Shown here piece by piece: positions 1 to 7,617 of a stretch of 64,000 bases of DNA. The position numbers and the translations under genes are program-made. Origin of the DNA: an uncultured Clostridia bacterium. Its GTDB lineage: Bacteria; Bacillota; Clostridia; Lachnospirales; Lachnospiraceae. Position 1 is the first letter of the stretch. Each line of letters begins with the position of its first letter. The stretch is taken from the NCBI GenBank assembly GCA_937896665.1, contig CALBNS010000089.1, positions 32,947 to 96,946 of the forward strand, written 5' to 3'. The notes under the pieces are model-generated. The model was given only the letters and a program-made list of their open reading frames with translations, did no database searches and was not told the DNA's origin.

Positions 1-165
1 TTGTTCACTCTGATAATTACTCTTGCGGTTATTGTCTGGCTCAGCAATATTTTGCATCACACGATTCCCTCCCACCAAACAGAGTAAAATAGCAAATACA
101 ATAAATAAAACACGCAGATAAAATTTTATGATTCTTCTTCTTCTCTTTTTTACTATTCTATGCAT
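1..165 (-). CDS. Partial membrane-anchored protein (N-terminus only)
   Basis: An ATG at 165 opens a frame that runs off the left edge without a stop. The N-terminus is very basic (MHRIVKKRRRRIIKF), followed by a hydrophobic stretch of about 17 residues (about 16-32), then a polar segment. This looks like a signal anchor with an extracytoplasmic body. A strong ribosome-binding site (GGGAGG, 7 nt before ATG) lies inside a 14-bp perfect hairpin. Response-regulator-like boxes sit just upstream (209-248). The gene follows a two-component system and is a plausible regulated target. Too little is visible to name a family. Confidence 0.6.
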   Translation of the reverse strand, partial: MHRIVKKRRRRIIKFYLRVLFIVFAILLCLVGGNRVMQNIAEPDNNRKSNYQSEQ

Positions 166-170
166 AACAA

Positions 171-210
171 AACCTCCCTGTAAGACCTGTCTTCATCTTA
201 CAGGGAGGTT
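171..210 (-). promoter_or_regulatory. Perfect 14-bp hairpin containing the RBS of the left-edge gene
   Basis: Bases 171-184 and 197-210 are perfect inverted repeats with a 12-nt loop. On the minus strand the 3' arm carries AGGGAGG, the ribosome-binding site of the gene starting at 165, followed by TTTTGTT. It could be an intrinsic terminator for the upstream gene, a translation-blocking hairpin, or both. Confidence 0.65.
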
Positions 211-248
211 GTATCTCACTTTTAACTAAGTTGTATCATTCTTGTATC
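209..248 (-). promoter_or_regulatory. Candidate OmpR-type response-regulator boxes
   Basis: TTGTATC (plus strand) occurs at 209-215, 231-237 and 242-248, with start-to-start spacings of 22 and 11 bp. Paired direct half-sites one helical turn apart are the usual layout for OmpR/PhoB-family regulators. A nearly identical pair lies in front of the adjacent response regulator at 3117-3134. The boxes overlap the stop codon of the 236-1003 gene and precede the gene at 165. Confidence 0.55.
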
Positions 249-1003
249 TTTTGTTCAGATTCGTAAAAAACTCCCATTTTTTGTATATAATTGTCAGCCA
301 CATTCTGTAGAAAATCAAAAGAAGCATAGTCGTATACTCTTACAGAAAGCATCCAGTTACTTATCTCCAAAGTAGGTAAATATGCTTTTAAATCTTCCAC
401 ATCAGAATTGAACTTGCTAATAATTTCAAATTGTACTTTCCGGTAACTATCTATTTCTTCTTCTATATCAACCTCCTCTGCTAAATTGCCATTGTACTCC
501 AATGAAAAAATTCTATATTTTTCTGCATCAAATATAAAGGTAACGTTCTCATAATCTCGTGCCAAATGTAGTGTCCCTATCCTTCCTGAATAGATTTTAT
601 TATCAAATTCACGAAAAATCTGTACCTCCATGCCAAATGAACGTGTATTTTTATTTTCCTGCAAATCGAAAATTTTTTCCTTCCACGGAGAAATAATAAG
701 TGTATCAACTACCTCCCGAAGTTTTTCGTTGATTTTCTGCATTTCTTCCTCCGTGTACAATTCAGAGTTTCTTGTAACTATCGTACTATTACCATCTTTT
801 GCCGCAATTGCTTCCAGCATCTGTCTGTAACTCATGTTTTTTTCTGAAACAGCCACTTCGTATTTTCTACTTCCCATATTTTGTAACAACTTTTCATCTC
901 TTTCTTTCCAGTACCAATCAAACAGTTTTAGAATTGTCAGAGTTCCTATAAAAAGAACAAATAAAATAATTCCTCTTTTTTTCCATCTTTCTTTACGCGT
1001 CAT
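236..1003 (-). CDS. Single-pass membrane protein, third gene of a two-component operon
   Basis: This 255-residue protein has a basic N-terminus (MTRKERWKKRG), one membrane helix at about residues 12-28 and a long, mostly charged extracytoplasmic domain. No domain was recognised and there is no lipobox. It overlaps the 3' end of the histidine kinase gene by 11 bp, so the two are very likely co-translated, and it may act as an accessory or sensing partner of the kinase. A hairpin and response-regulator boxes follow it. The start ATG is supported by the overlap. The function is unknown; the link to the two-component system is inferred from gene order only. Confidence 0.75.
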   Translation of the reverse strand: MTRKERWKKRGIILFVLFIGTLTILKLFDWYWKERDEKLLQNMGSRKYEVAVSEKNMSYRQMLEAIAAKDGNSTIVTRNSELYTEEEMQKINEKLREVVDTLIISPWKEKIFDLQENKNTRSFGMEVQIFREFDNKIYSGRIGTLHLARDYENVTFIFDAEKYRIFSLEYNGNLAEEVDIEEEIDSYRKVQFEIISKFNSDVEDLKAYLPTLEISNWMLSVRVYDYASFDFLQNVADNYIQKMGVFYESEQKIQE

Positions 1004-2408
1004 GGAGATTTCCCCCTTCCGTGCGAGTAATATACCGGGATGCAGGTTGCGAAATTGTAAATCTTACACTTGTTCCTTGTCCGACTTCACTAGTAATTTC
1101 AAGTATGCCACCGTGTAAATGTACAATCCTTTCACAAAGGGTAAGACCAAGGCCTGCACCCCCCTGGCGTCTTGCTCTTGATTTGTCCACCATATAAAAT
1201 GGCTCTGCAATCTTATGCACTTCCTCGCTCGGCATTCCTCTTCCATGATCCAGCACCATAAACTGATATTCTTCACACAATTTCGTTCCCATCACTTCCA
1301 CAGTCTGTCCGGGTTGCGAAGCTTTACAGGCATTGTCCACTAGATTCATCAGCACCGTTATCAAAAGTATCGGTTCTGCCAAAATCCGACTTTCTTCGAG
1401 ATAAAGGATTACTTTCACATCATATTTTTCTTCCAGAAACTTTACTCGCTGTTTTAACTCTTTCGATAGCTGTAAAGTGTCTGAATCTTTTTTCTCTAAC
1501 TCTGTTTTTTCCATGACTATCAACTGCAAAAGATTGAGCGCCAGATGCTCCAGACGTTTTCCTTCAGCATAAATAAATGAGCTATATTCTCTCCTCTTTT
1601 CCGGATGCAGATCATAAGTTCGCAACAAATCAGCATATCCAATTATCGATGTGAGCGGTGTTTTCAGTTCATGTGTGAAATTCCCCATGAATTCTTCTTT
1701 CCGTCTGCCTTCCTCCTTCAGCTTTCGGATATAATTTTCCGTCCTTTCGTTCATTAAATTCAGTGTTTCTCCAAGCTGTTTAACCTCAAAGGACTTCATC
1801 TTTACATATGAGGCATCTACCCTCACCGCATAATTGCCTTGTGTCACAACCCTTGCCATTTCTGTTACCTTTTCCAATGGTCCTGTAATATAACGTGAAA
1901 ACAGATTTAAAATTACTGCCATAACTACCGATGAAAGAATTACTATCTTCTGGTACAACTCATAATTTGCAGCTTTCCGCTCTACAATTTCCGTAATATC
2001 CTGTTTATTAATAATATACTGTTCCTTATAACGGCTAGTCACTAATATTTTTCGTTTCCCCTGTTCTTCCACGACACCAGAGCGTGCCTCACCAGTTTCC
2101 AGACTGTTTTTCCACTTCCCAGAGAGTTTTTCCTGCCATTCCTCATGAAACCCTACAAATATACTCGTTTTTCCCCCTTCAGACATCTGCTGTATCAGAC
2201 TTGTCAACGAATAATCTGCATAAGAATCCGGGAGATGCTCTATCATCATAATATAAGAATAGACAGTTTTATTATCTTTCAGAACACCTTCCATCGCCTG
2301 CTCCATTTCCCTCTCATACATAGAATTCACAAGTACAAATCCACCAAGTGCTGTAGTCAGAAACATAATACAATACGTCATAATAAAAATTTTCCACGAA
2401 ATCTTCAT
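993..2408 (-). CDS. Sensor histidine kinase
   Basis: The 471-residue protein has a membrane helix near residues 8-28, an extracytoplasmic domain of about 125 residues, a second helix near 155-172, and a HAMP linker ending about 225. The HisKA dimerisation box has the phospho-acceptor His in FTHELKTPLTS. The HATPase domain shows the N box (NLVDNACKAS), G1 (DHGRGMP) and G2 (GGAGLGLTLCERI). This is the classical layout of an orthodox membrane sensor kinase. It lies 9 bp after the response regulator and overlaps the next membrane protein gene, so the three form one operon. The signal sensed cannot be read from the sequence. Confidence 0.93.
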   Translation of the reverse strand: MKISWKIFIMTYCIMFLTTALGGFVLVNSMYEREMEQAMEGVLKDNKTVYSYIMMIEHLPDSYADYSLTSLIQQMSEGGKTSIFVGFHEEWQEKLSGKWKNSLETGEARSGVVEEQGKRKILVTSRYKEQYIINKQDITEIVERKAANYELYQKIVILSSVVMAVILNLFSRYITGPLEKVTEMARVVTQGNYAVRVDASYVKMKSFEVKQLGETLNLMNERTENYIRKLKEEGRRKEEFMGNFTHELKTPLTSIIGYADLLRTYDLHPEKRREYSSFIYAEGKRLEHLALNLLQLIVMEKTELEKKDSDTLQLSKELKQRVKFLEEKYDVKVILYLEESRILAEPILLITVLMNLVDNACKASQPGQTVEVMGTKLCEEYQFMVLDHGRGMPSEEVHKIAEPFYMVDKSRARRQGGAGLGLTLCERIVHLHGGILEITSEVGQGTSVRFTISQPASRYITRTEGGNLHDA

Positions 2409-2417
2409 AAAGTCACC

Positions 2418-3083
2418 TTACTTATCCACATGCTCTACAAATCTATACCCCACCTTAAAGACTGTCTGTATATGCTTCTCCAGACCTAATTTTTTGCGCA
2501 ATCGCTGGATATGCAGATCCACCGTCCGTGTATCTTCTCCGAACGGATCATGCCAGATTCTTTCATAGACAATCTCCCGGTACAATGCTACATTCTTATT
2601 CCGAATCAAAAGCAGTAATAATTCAAACTCCTTGTATGTCAGCTCTACTAGTTTTCCTGACTTTATTACATTTCTTGATACCGTATCAATCACAAGGTCT
2701 AATACCCGAATGTTCTCCTGCCCTTTGTTGTATCGACGCAGCACCACTTCTACCCGTGCAAGCAATTCAGATATATCAAATGGTTTAATCATATAATCCT
2801 CTGCACCAAGTTTTAATCCTTTCACACGGTCTTTTACATCCGTCTTTGCAGTTAGAAAAATTACCGGTATCTGATACTGCCGTATATAATCCATTAGTTC
2901 AAACCCATCAATTTTCGGAAGCATAACATCAAGAATGACCAAATCATACACTTCGTTTTCAATCTCTGTTGCTGCACTCTCTCCGTCATACACGCACCTG
3001 CACTTATACCCTGCATTCTGCAAAGTCTCTCTAATTAAGTTTGCAATAGGAAACTCATCATCCACAATCAAAATGTTTATCAT
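2418..3083 (-). CDS. OmpR/PhoB-family response regulator
   Basis: The 221-residue regulator has an N-terminal receiver domain (acidic pocket VDDE near residues 7-10, phospho-acceptor Asp in VILDVMLP, conserved Lys in FLTAKTD) and a C-terminal winged helix ending in RTVDLHIQRLRKKL and a YRFVE tail. The ATG at 3083 is preferred over a GTG one codon upstream because GGGTGAG lies 6 nt before it. It is the first gene of the operon that continues with the kinase and the membrane protein. Paired direct repeats at 3117-3134, just before a -10 like TATGAT (3103-3108), suggest autoregulation. Confidence 0.93.
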   Translation of the reverse strand: MINILIVDDEFPIANLIRETLQNAGYKCRCVYDGESAATEIENEVYDLVILDVMLPKIDGFELMDYIRQYQIPVIFLTAKTDVKDRVKGLKLGAEDYMIKPFDISELLARVEVVLRRYNKGQENIRVLDLVIDTVSRNVIKSGKLVELTYKEFELLLLLIRNKNVALYREIVYERIWHDPFGEDTRTVDLHIQRLRKKLGLEKHIQTVFKVGYRFVEHVDK

Positions 3084-3102
3084 CACTTACTCACCCTTAT
3101 TT

Positions 3103-3134
3103 ATCATACATCTTAGTTGTATCATTTTTGTATC
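3103..3134 (-). promoter_or_regulatory. Promoter with paired response-regulator boxes
   Basis: TTGTATC lies at 3117-3123 and 3128-3134, an 11-bp period, where a -35 element would be. A -10-like TATGAT (minus strand) is at 3103-3108. No good -35 hexamer is present, which fits a regulator-activated promoter. The block matches the one at 229-249 with a single mismatch over 21 bp. Confidence 0.55.
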
Positions 3135-3169
3135 TAGACAAGTATCTTGAGCAGACTACTTTCTGTCAT

Positions 3170-3201
3170 ATAAAAGAGGTGCGATTCATAAACCGCACCC
3201 C
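3170..3201 (-). terminator. Intrinsic terminator of the asnS-to-ATPase operon
   Basis: On the minus strand GGGGTGCG pairs with CGCACCTC (one G-U) around a short loop, followed by TTTTAT. It lies just after the ATPase stop codon at 3210. Confidence 0.75.
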
Positions 3202-3209
3202 TTCTTTCT

Positions 3210-4694
3210 TTAAATTCCAAGCCGCTTTAATATCTCGCCTTCCCGCTTCTGGCAGGTAAATATAAGTACCTGCTTTCTATTCTTAATCAACCACCTAAGT
3301 ACATTGTTAAGCCTCTCATCATCATAATAGACAAATGTATCGTCACAGATTACCGGAAATTCTTCTTCGTGCAGTATCTCGCTTGCAGCCATGCGAAGCG
3401 AAAAATAAATCTGCTCTATTGTTCCACGGCTCACCTGTTCTATGGAAATCTTTCGTTCCCCTGTATAAAGGCTCATCTTCAATTTCTCATCGATACAAAG
3501 CATAGTATACTTTCCACCTGTAATCTCGCTAAGAATTGCAGATGCTCTTTTATTCAGATTTGTGCTGAAATCCTGCTGCACTTCCTTTGCAAGCTCTAAA
3601 AGGCGCTGTATGGCGAGCTCCAAGGCTGATTTTTTCTTATCCAACTTTTTATATTCGTCAACAAAACCTTCCATCTCCTCCAATTGCTCCTGCAGATTAT
3701 CATACTCCACCTGCTTTTCCTTCAGCTCGTTTCGCAGATGTTCTGCCTTCCATATCATATTTGCTATAGTATGGTCTGTTTCCTGACCGCTTTGCCCTGC
3801 CATCTTAATCTTTCCATCTTTCAGGTGATTCCATATATAAATTCCTTCCGCAAGCGCAATTACAATCATTACGAGATAGTTCCATGGCTTTGCAAAGGCG
3901 AAGAACACAAGGAACAGTACAAAAAACATGAAAAACAGACCTGTAGGACAAAGGAACAAGCCCTTTTTCCTGCCATTTAGCAAATCCTCCTTGTCCTTTA
4001 CGTCTTTCTCTTTCTCAAGGCTCATTTCCGCCTCTTGAAGTTCCTGTTCCAGCCTGTGAATATCACGCCAGACATAGGCTGCTTCCTGCTCCACATCATG
4101 GCGTTTCTCCTGAATTTCCTGTAAGTGCTTTCGCATGTCACGTTCCACATCACTTCTTTTTTGTTTCAAACTTCCTATTGCACCATCCAAATCCATTTCA
4201 CTATGTCCGGTAGAATAATAATTGGTCGCATAATTCTGCAATTCTACTGCCAGACTTTGATTGGTCTCCGTTTTCATCTGACCGATAGCAACTGTGTTCT
4301 CATAATTAGTAGCCGTAAGTCCGCCAAGAATCATTTCCAGGTCTCCATGCTCCAAGGAAAAATCCTCACCGTCATCCTCACAAATCAATCTTGCGTTTTT
4401 GGAGTATTTATCAAAATTACGCTCCAAACAGAAATTCTTTCCACCACTCTCAAACCTCATTGTTCCAGAATAATAATTCGGATTCTTCCACGGCTCATAA
4501 ATACTAAATGTATCATTTACCGACGCACGTCCCCTTCCACGTTCCAATCCAAATAGCATGCACTTAATAAACGTATGTGTCGTCGTTTTTCCAGACTCGT
4601 TCTGCCCATAGAAAAGGTTAATCCCATCTTTTAAAACGACTTTGTTATCTTGAAATTTACCAAAATTTCTTAAATGTAACTCCCTAATTTTCAT
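3210..4694 (-). CDS. Rad50/SbcC/YhaN-like ATPase with a transmembrane hairpin
   Basis: This 494-residue ATPase has a Walker A motif GQNESGKTT near residue 32, a signature-like motif EQVSRGTIEQ, and a Walker B ICDDTFVYYDD near the C-terminus. Two predicted coiled-coil segments (about 150-235 and 290-365) join the half-domains. At their tip, about residues 243-286, are two strongly hydrophobic segments split by KPWN, which look like a membrane hairpin where Rad50 carries its zinc hook. SbcC is usually over 1000 residues and Bacillus YhaN over 900, so this is a short version. It starts 1 nt after the phosphoesterase gene, as sbcD-sbcC and yhaO-yhaN pairs do. A role in DNA end processing at the membrane is inferred. 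Confidence 0.8.
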   Translation of the reverse strand: MKIRELHLRNFGKFQDNKVVLKDGINLFYGQNESGKTTTHTFIKCMLFGLERGRGRASVNDTFSIYEPWKNPNYYSGTMRFESGGKNFCLERNFDKYSKNARLICEDDGEDFSLEHGDLEMILGGLTATNYENTVAIGQMKTETNQSLAVELQNYATNYYSTGHSEMDLDGAIGSLKQKRSDVERDMRKHLQEIQEKRHDVEQEAAYVWRDIHRLEQELQEAEMSLEKEKDVKDKEDLLNGRKKGLFLCPTGLFFMFFVLFLVFFAFAKPWNYLVMIVIALAEGIYIWNHLKDGKIKMAGQSGQETDHTIANMIWKAEHLRNELKEKQVEYDNLQEQLEEMEGFVDEYKKLDKKKSALELAIQRLLELAKEVQQDFSTNLNKRASAILSEITGGKYTMLCIDEKLKMSLYTGERKISIEQVSRGTIEQIYFSLRMAASEILHEEEFPVICDDTFVYYDDERLNNVLRWLIKNRKQVLIFTCQKREGEILKRLGI

Positions 4695-4695
4695 T

Positions 4696-5751
4696 TTATC
4701 CCCTCTTAGTGCTCATCAATGCATGAACCCCTTCATACAAAGCCTGATATTCCATACTCCCTTCTTCACAGTCCCTAAAACTTTCGATGTATCTGCCCAG
4801 CAGATTGCCCTCATTCTGTTCCATAAGCCTGGCCATATGATATGACGGCTTTGTCTCATCAATGATTTCCAAAATATTGCCGTAGTTTCTTGCACCCTCT
4901 AACTCAAACTGAATATCTGCATCACAAAATCCCCTAAGAACAAACTTATATATATTTTCAATGCCTCTCTTCTGAATCTGCTCTCTAATTAGCTCTTTTA
5001 CAGCCCCATTAGTCATTGTCTCGTCAATCGAGAGCACCAAATGCACATACTCCCGCTTGGCACTCGGCACAAATGTAGCTTTTATACCTTCCTCTGTGAT
5101 TTCTCCCAATACATACCCATGAGGCCCGATATCATTCCGATCCGTAGGCTCCAGAACACCTGCATATACAATACGGTTCTCCTCCAGAACCTGTGGCTTA
5201 TGAATATGTCCCAACGCAATATATTCATATCCCAGACCAGACAGCACTTCCTTTTTGATTGGGATATGTCTCTCATCCCCACCATGCGCCAATAGAATTT
5301 CGTGCTTCTGCCTACCCGGTGCTTTCGCCCGGTCATAAAGCGGTTCCATGATTTCTCTCTGATAATAACTGAAGCCATATACTGCAGTCTCTAACTTTGG
5401 AAATTCAATACATCCCATATGACCATTGAATAGTGGGTAGACATTCTCATTCCAGTGGAACGTCATATAGTAAGAGTCTGGCTTGATATAATCATGATTT
5501 CCCGCGATTAGCACCACTTTCGTCTTAGAAAGTCTGGAAAACAGATAATTAGCCTCTTTGAGTTCCCGCATGAGCGGCTGCCGGTGAAATAAATCTCCTG
5601 CAATCAAAAGTAGGTCAATCTCTTCCCATTCGCAGATATTTAACACCCTCTCCAAACCTTCCCATAACTCTTCTCCCCGTTTCTTATTTCCGATTTTTAG
5701 CCCCTCTGGTTCTGCCCCCAGATGAACGTCTCCTATATGTATGAATCTCAT
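4696..5751 (-). CDS. Mre11/SbcD/YhaO-like metallophosphoesterase
   Basis: The 351-residue protein opens with the calcineurin-type metal motifs: IHIGDVHLG (motif I), LLIAGDLFHR (II), LIAGNHDY (III), LLAHGGDE and ALGHIHKPQ (IV-V). These are the metal ligands of Mre11-type nucleases. A C-terminal region of about 130 residues would be the capping and partner-binding part. A strong ribosome-binding site (GGGGAT) precedes the ATG at 5751. The gene begins inside the 3' end of the upstream histidine kinase gene (68-bp overlap, different frame) and is followed after 1 nt by its Rad50-like partner. Nuclease activity is inferred from the family. Confidence 0.85.
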   Translation of the reverse strand: MRFIHIGDVHLGAEPEGLKIGNKKRGEELWEGLERVLNICEWEEIDLLLIAGDLFHRQPLMRELKEANYLFSRLSKTKVVLIAGNHDYIKPDSYYMTFHWNENVYPLFNGHMGCIEFPKLETAVYGFSYYQREIMEPLYDRAKAPGRQKHEILLAHGGDERHIPIKKEVLSGLGYEYIALGHIHKPQVLEENRIVYAGVLEPTDRNDIGPHGYVLGEITEEGIKATFVPSAKREYVHLVLSIDETMTNGAVKELIREQIQKRGIENIYKFVLRGFCDADIQFELEGARNYGNILEIIDETKPSYHMARLMEQNEGNLLGRYIESFRDCEEGSMEYQALYEGVHALMSTKRG

Positions 5752-6871
5752 TTTGTATCCCCTTTTCTTTGTCCGGCAAATTTACAATGAAACGTGTCTC
5801 CTCTTCATCACTCTCTGCTCGGATACTCCCCTGATGTAGTTCCACAATCTGCTTCGCAATGGCAAGCCCAAGTCCCGCTCCTCCGGTCTCACTGTGCCTT
5901 GCTTCATCTAAACGATAGAACTTTTCAAATATTATATTCAACTTTTCTTTTGGTATATACCTTCCCTTGTTTGCAAACACAATCTCAATCCCGGAATCCG
6001 TTCTTTTTGCAGATATGTGGATTGTAGAACTCAGATCACAATACGCAATTGCATTTTTCAAAATATTATCAAATACCCTTGCCAGTTTGTCCGGATCAGC
6101 ATTGATCATCAAATCATCTTCTGCATCAACCTCACAAATCAGTTTTTTCTGTTGTAGCACACCATACAGCTCATCTACCAGCTGCTCCAGCATCATCGTT
6201 AAGTTAAGTTCCATAAGCTCTAACTCAATGTTCTGCAGATTAAACTTCGTAATCTCAAAAAATTCATCAATCAGAGCCCCAAGACGGATTGATTTTTCCA
6301 ATGCAATATGCGTGTAATGTTCACGTTCTTCGACCGGCATATCCGGGTGGCTATCAAGCATAGTAAGATATGCAACAACCGATGTAAGAGGTGTCTTCAA
6401 ATCATGTGCAAGAAATACAACCAAGTCATTCTTTCTCTTTTCGGCCTCAGCCGCTTCTCGCCCCTGTCTCTTCAGGGTATACTTAATCTCACTCAACTTT
6501 GTCTCTATCGGCTTTAATTCTGTAATCATCTGAATCGACTCTTCTGAATCAGAGGTAATATTGTCAATTCCGTCTTCCACCTGCCACAAATATTTTACAA
6601 GTCTGGAAAGTGCCACATAAAAAAACAAGGAAAACAGACATAAAAAACCAATTAGTAGGAAAAAATCTTTATGATTTCCCAGAACCCGCCAATACCAGTG
6701 TCTTGCTGTTTCCTCCTGTACATGCAAAGATGTCATAAAACGCACCAGTTCATTAGAAGAATCCTCTAAAAAATATTCGGAAATTAACCCGCCTGCTAAA
6801 ATTGTCAATGCCGTGACAAACACAGTCTGCAGTAAAATAGTCAGCTTTAATTTTCGATAATTATTCCTCAA
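5684..6871 (-). CDS. VanS-like sensor histidine kinase
   Basis: The 395-residue kinase has helices at about 10-30 and 70-90 around a short extracytoplasmic loop. The HisKA box is FLAHDLKTPLTS, the N box NILKNAIAYC, and G2 is GGAGLGLAIAKQIV. The start is a TTG at 6871 overlapping the regulator's stop codon, with GTAGG 8 nt upstream; no better start precedes the first helix. The catalytic domain finishes at about residue 371 (VNLPDKEKG). The last 24 residues, rich in Arg, are read from DNA that also encodes the start of the phosphoesterase in another frame. A VanS-like role in envelope stress is a family-level guess. Confidence 0.9.
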   Translation of the reverse strand: MRNNYRKLKLTILLQTVFVTALTILAGGLISEYFLEDSSNELVRFMTSLHVQEETARHWYWRVLGNHKDFFLLIGFLCLFSLFFYVALSRLVKYLWQVEDGIDNITSDSEESIQMITELKPIETKLSEIKYTLKRQGREAAEAEKRKNDLVVFLAHDLKTPLTSVVAYLTMLDSHPDMPVEEREHYTHIALEKSIRLGALIDEFFEITKFNLQNIELELMELNLTMMLEQLVDELYGVLQQKKLICEVDAEDDLMINADPDKLARVFDNILKNAIAYCDLSSTIHISAKRTDSGIEIVFANKGRYIPKEKLNIIFEKFYRLDEARHSETGGAGLGLAIAKQIVELHQGSIRAESDEEETRFIVNLPDKEKGIQNEIHTYRRRSSGGRTRGAKNRK

Positions 6872-7550
6872 CTTTATAACCTACTCCCCAAACTGTCTTA
6901 ATAAAATCTGAAGTTCCCGTCGGTTCACTCATCTTTTTACGTAAATGTCTGATATGAACCATCACTGTATTATTACTATTCTTATAATAATCCTCTTGCC
7001 ACACTTCACGGAATAACTCTTCCGAACTGATTACCTGACCTCTCCTTTCACACAGTAACCACAAAATTTCAAACTCAATCGGTGTCAGTACCAGTTCCTT
7101 TTCATTATAGATACACTCATGTGAAATACGGTTCAAGACCAATCCCCCAAAATCAATAACATCGCCCTCAGACTTTGCCCCTTCATTATACTGCGTATAA
7201 CGGCGAAGCTGCGCCTTCACCCTTGCAACTAGTTCCAATGGGTTAAACGGTTTTGGCATATAGTCATCCGCTCCGAGAGTCAAACCTGTAATCTTGTCCA
7301 TGTCATCATTTTTTGCTGTCAGCATAATTACTGGGAACTTATATTTTTGCCTTATTCTTCGTAAAATCTCAAATCCATCAATATCCGGGAGCATTACATC
7401 CAGAATTGCCAGATCAATCTTCTTCGTTTCAATGCATCTAAGTGCATCCTCACCTGTATAAAACTTATGTACCTGATATTCGTCACTCTGTAAGTATAAT
7501 GCAATAATATCTGCAATTTCTCTCTCATCATCCACTACTAAAATATTCAT
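6861..7550 (-). CDS. VanR-like OmpR-family response regulator
   Basis: This is a 229-residue regulator with receiver motifs VDDERE, AILDVMLPDIDG (phospho-acceptor Asp) and MLTAKND, and a winged-helix output domain ending TVMVHIRHLRKKM...VWGVGYKVEE. An ATG 11 codons upstream also exists, but the ATG at 7550 has GAGGAAAA at the right distance and starts directly with the receiver fold (MNILVVDD). The gene overlaps the kinase start. No terminator or clear promoter separates it from asnS 67 bp upstream, so it may be co-transcribed with asnS or use a weak promoter of its own. Confidence 0.92.
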   Translation of the reverse strand: MNILVVDDEREIADIIALYLQSDEYQVHKFYTGEDALRCIETKKIDLAILDVMLPDIDGFEILRRIRQKYKFPVIMLTAKNDDMDKITGLTLGADDYMPKPFNPLELVARVKAQLRRYTQYNEGAKSEGDVIDFGGLVLNRISHECIYNEKELVLTPIEFEILWLLCERRGQVISSEELFREVWQEDYYKNSNNTVMVHIRHLRKKMSEPTGTSDFIKTVWGVGYKVEE

Positions 7551-7617
7551 ATTTTTCCTCTTCAATTTCATAATAAAAGGCATGGAAAACCAAAGTCTCC
7601 CACACCCATACTACCTC

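Noticed and set aside
234..3135. The 21-bp repeats at 229-249 and 3115-3135 as ends of a mobile element
   Set aside because: They are direct repeats flanking an intact regulatory operon with no transposase, and each has an 11-bp internal period typical of regulator binding sites.
5684..5751. Frameshift or error at the end of the VanS-like kinase
   Set aside because: All conserved kinase motifs are in one frame and the catalytic domain is complete before the overlap, so no correction is required.
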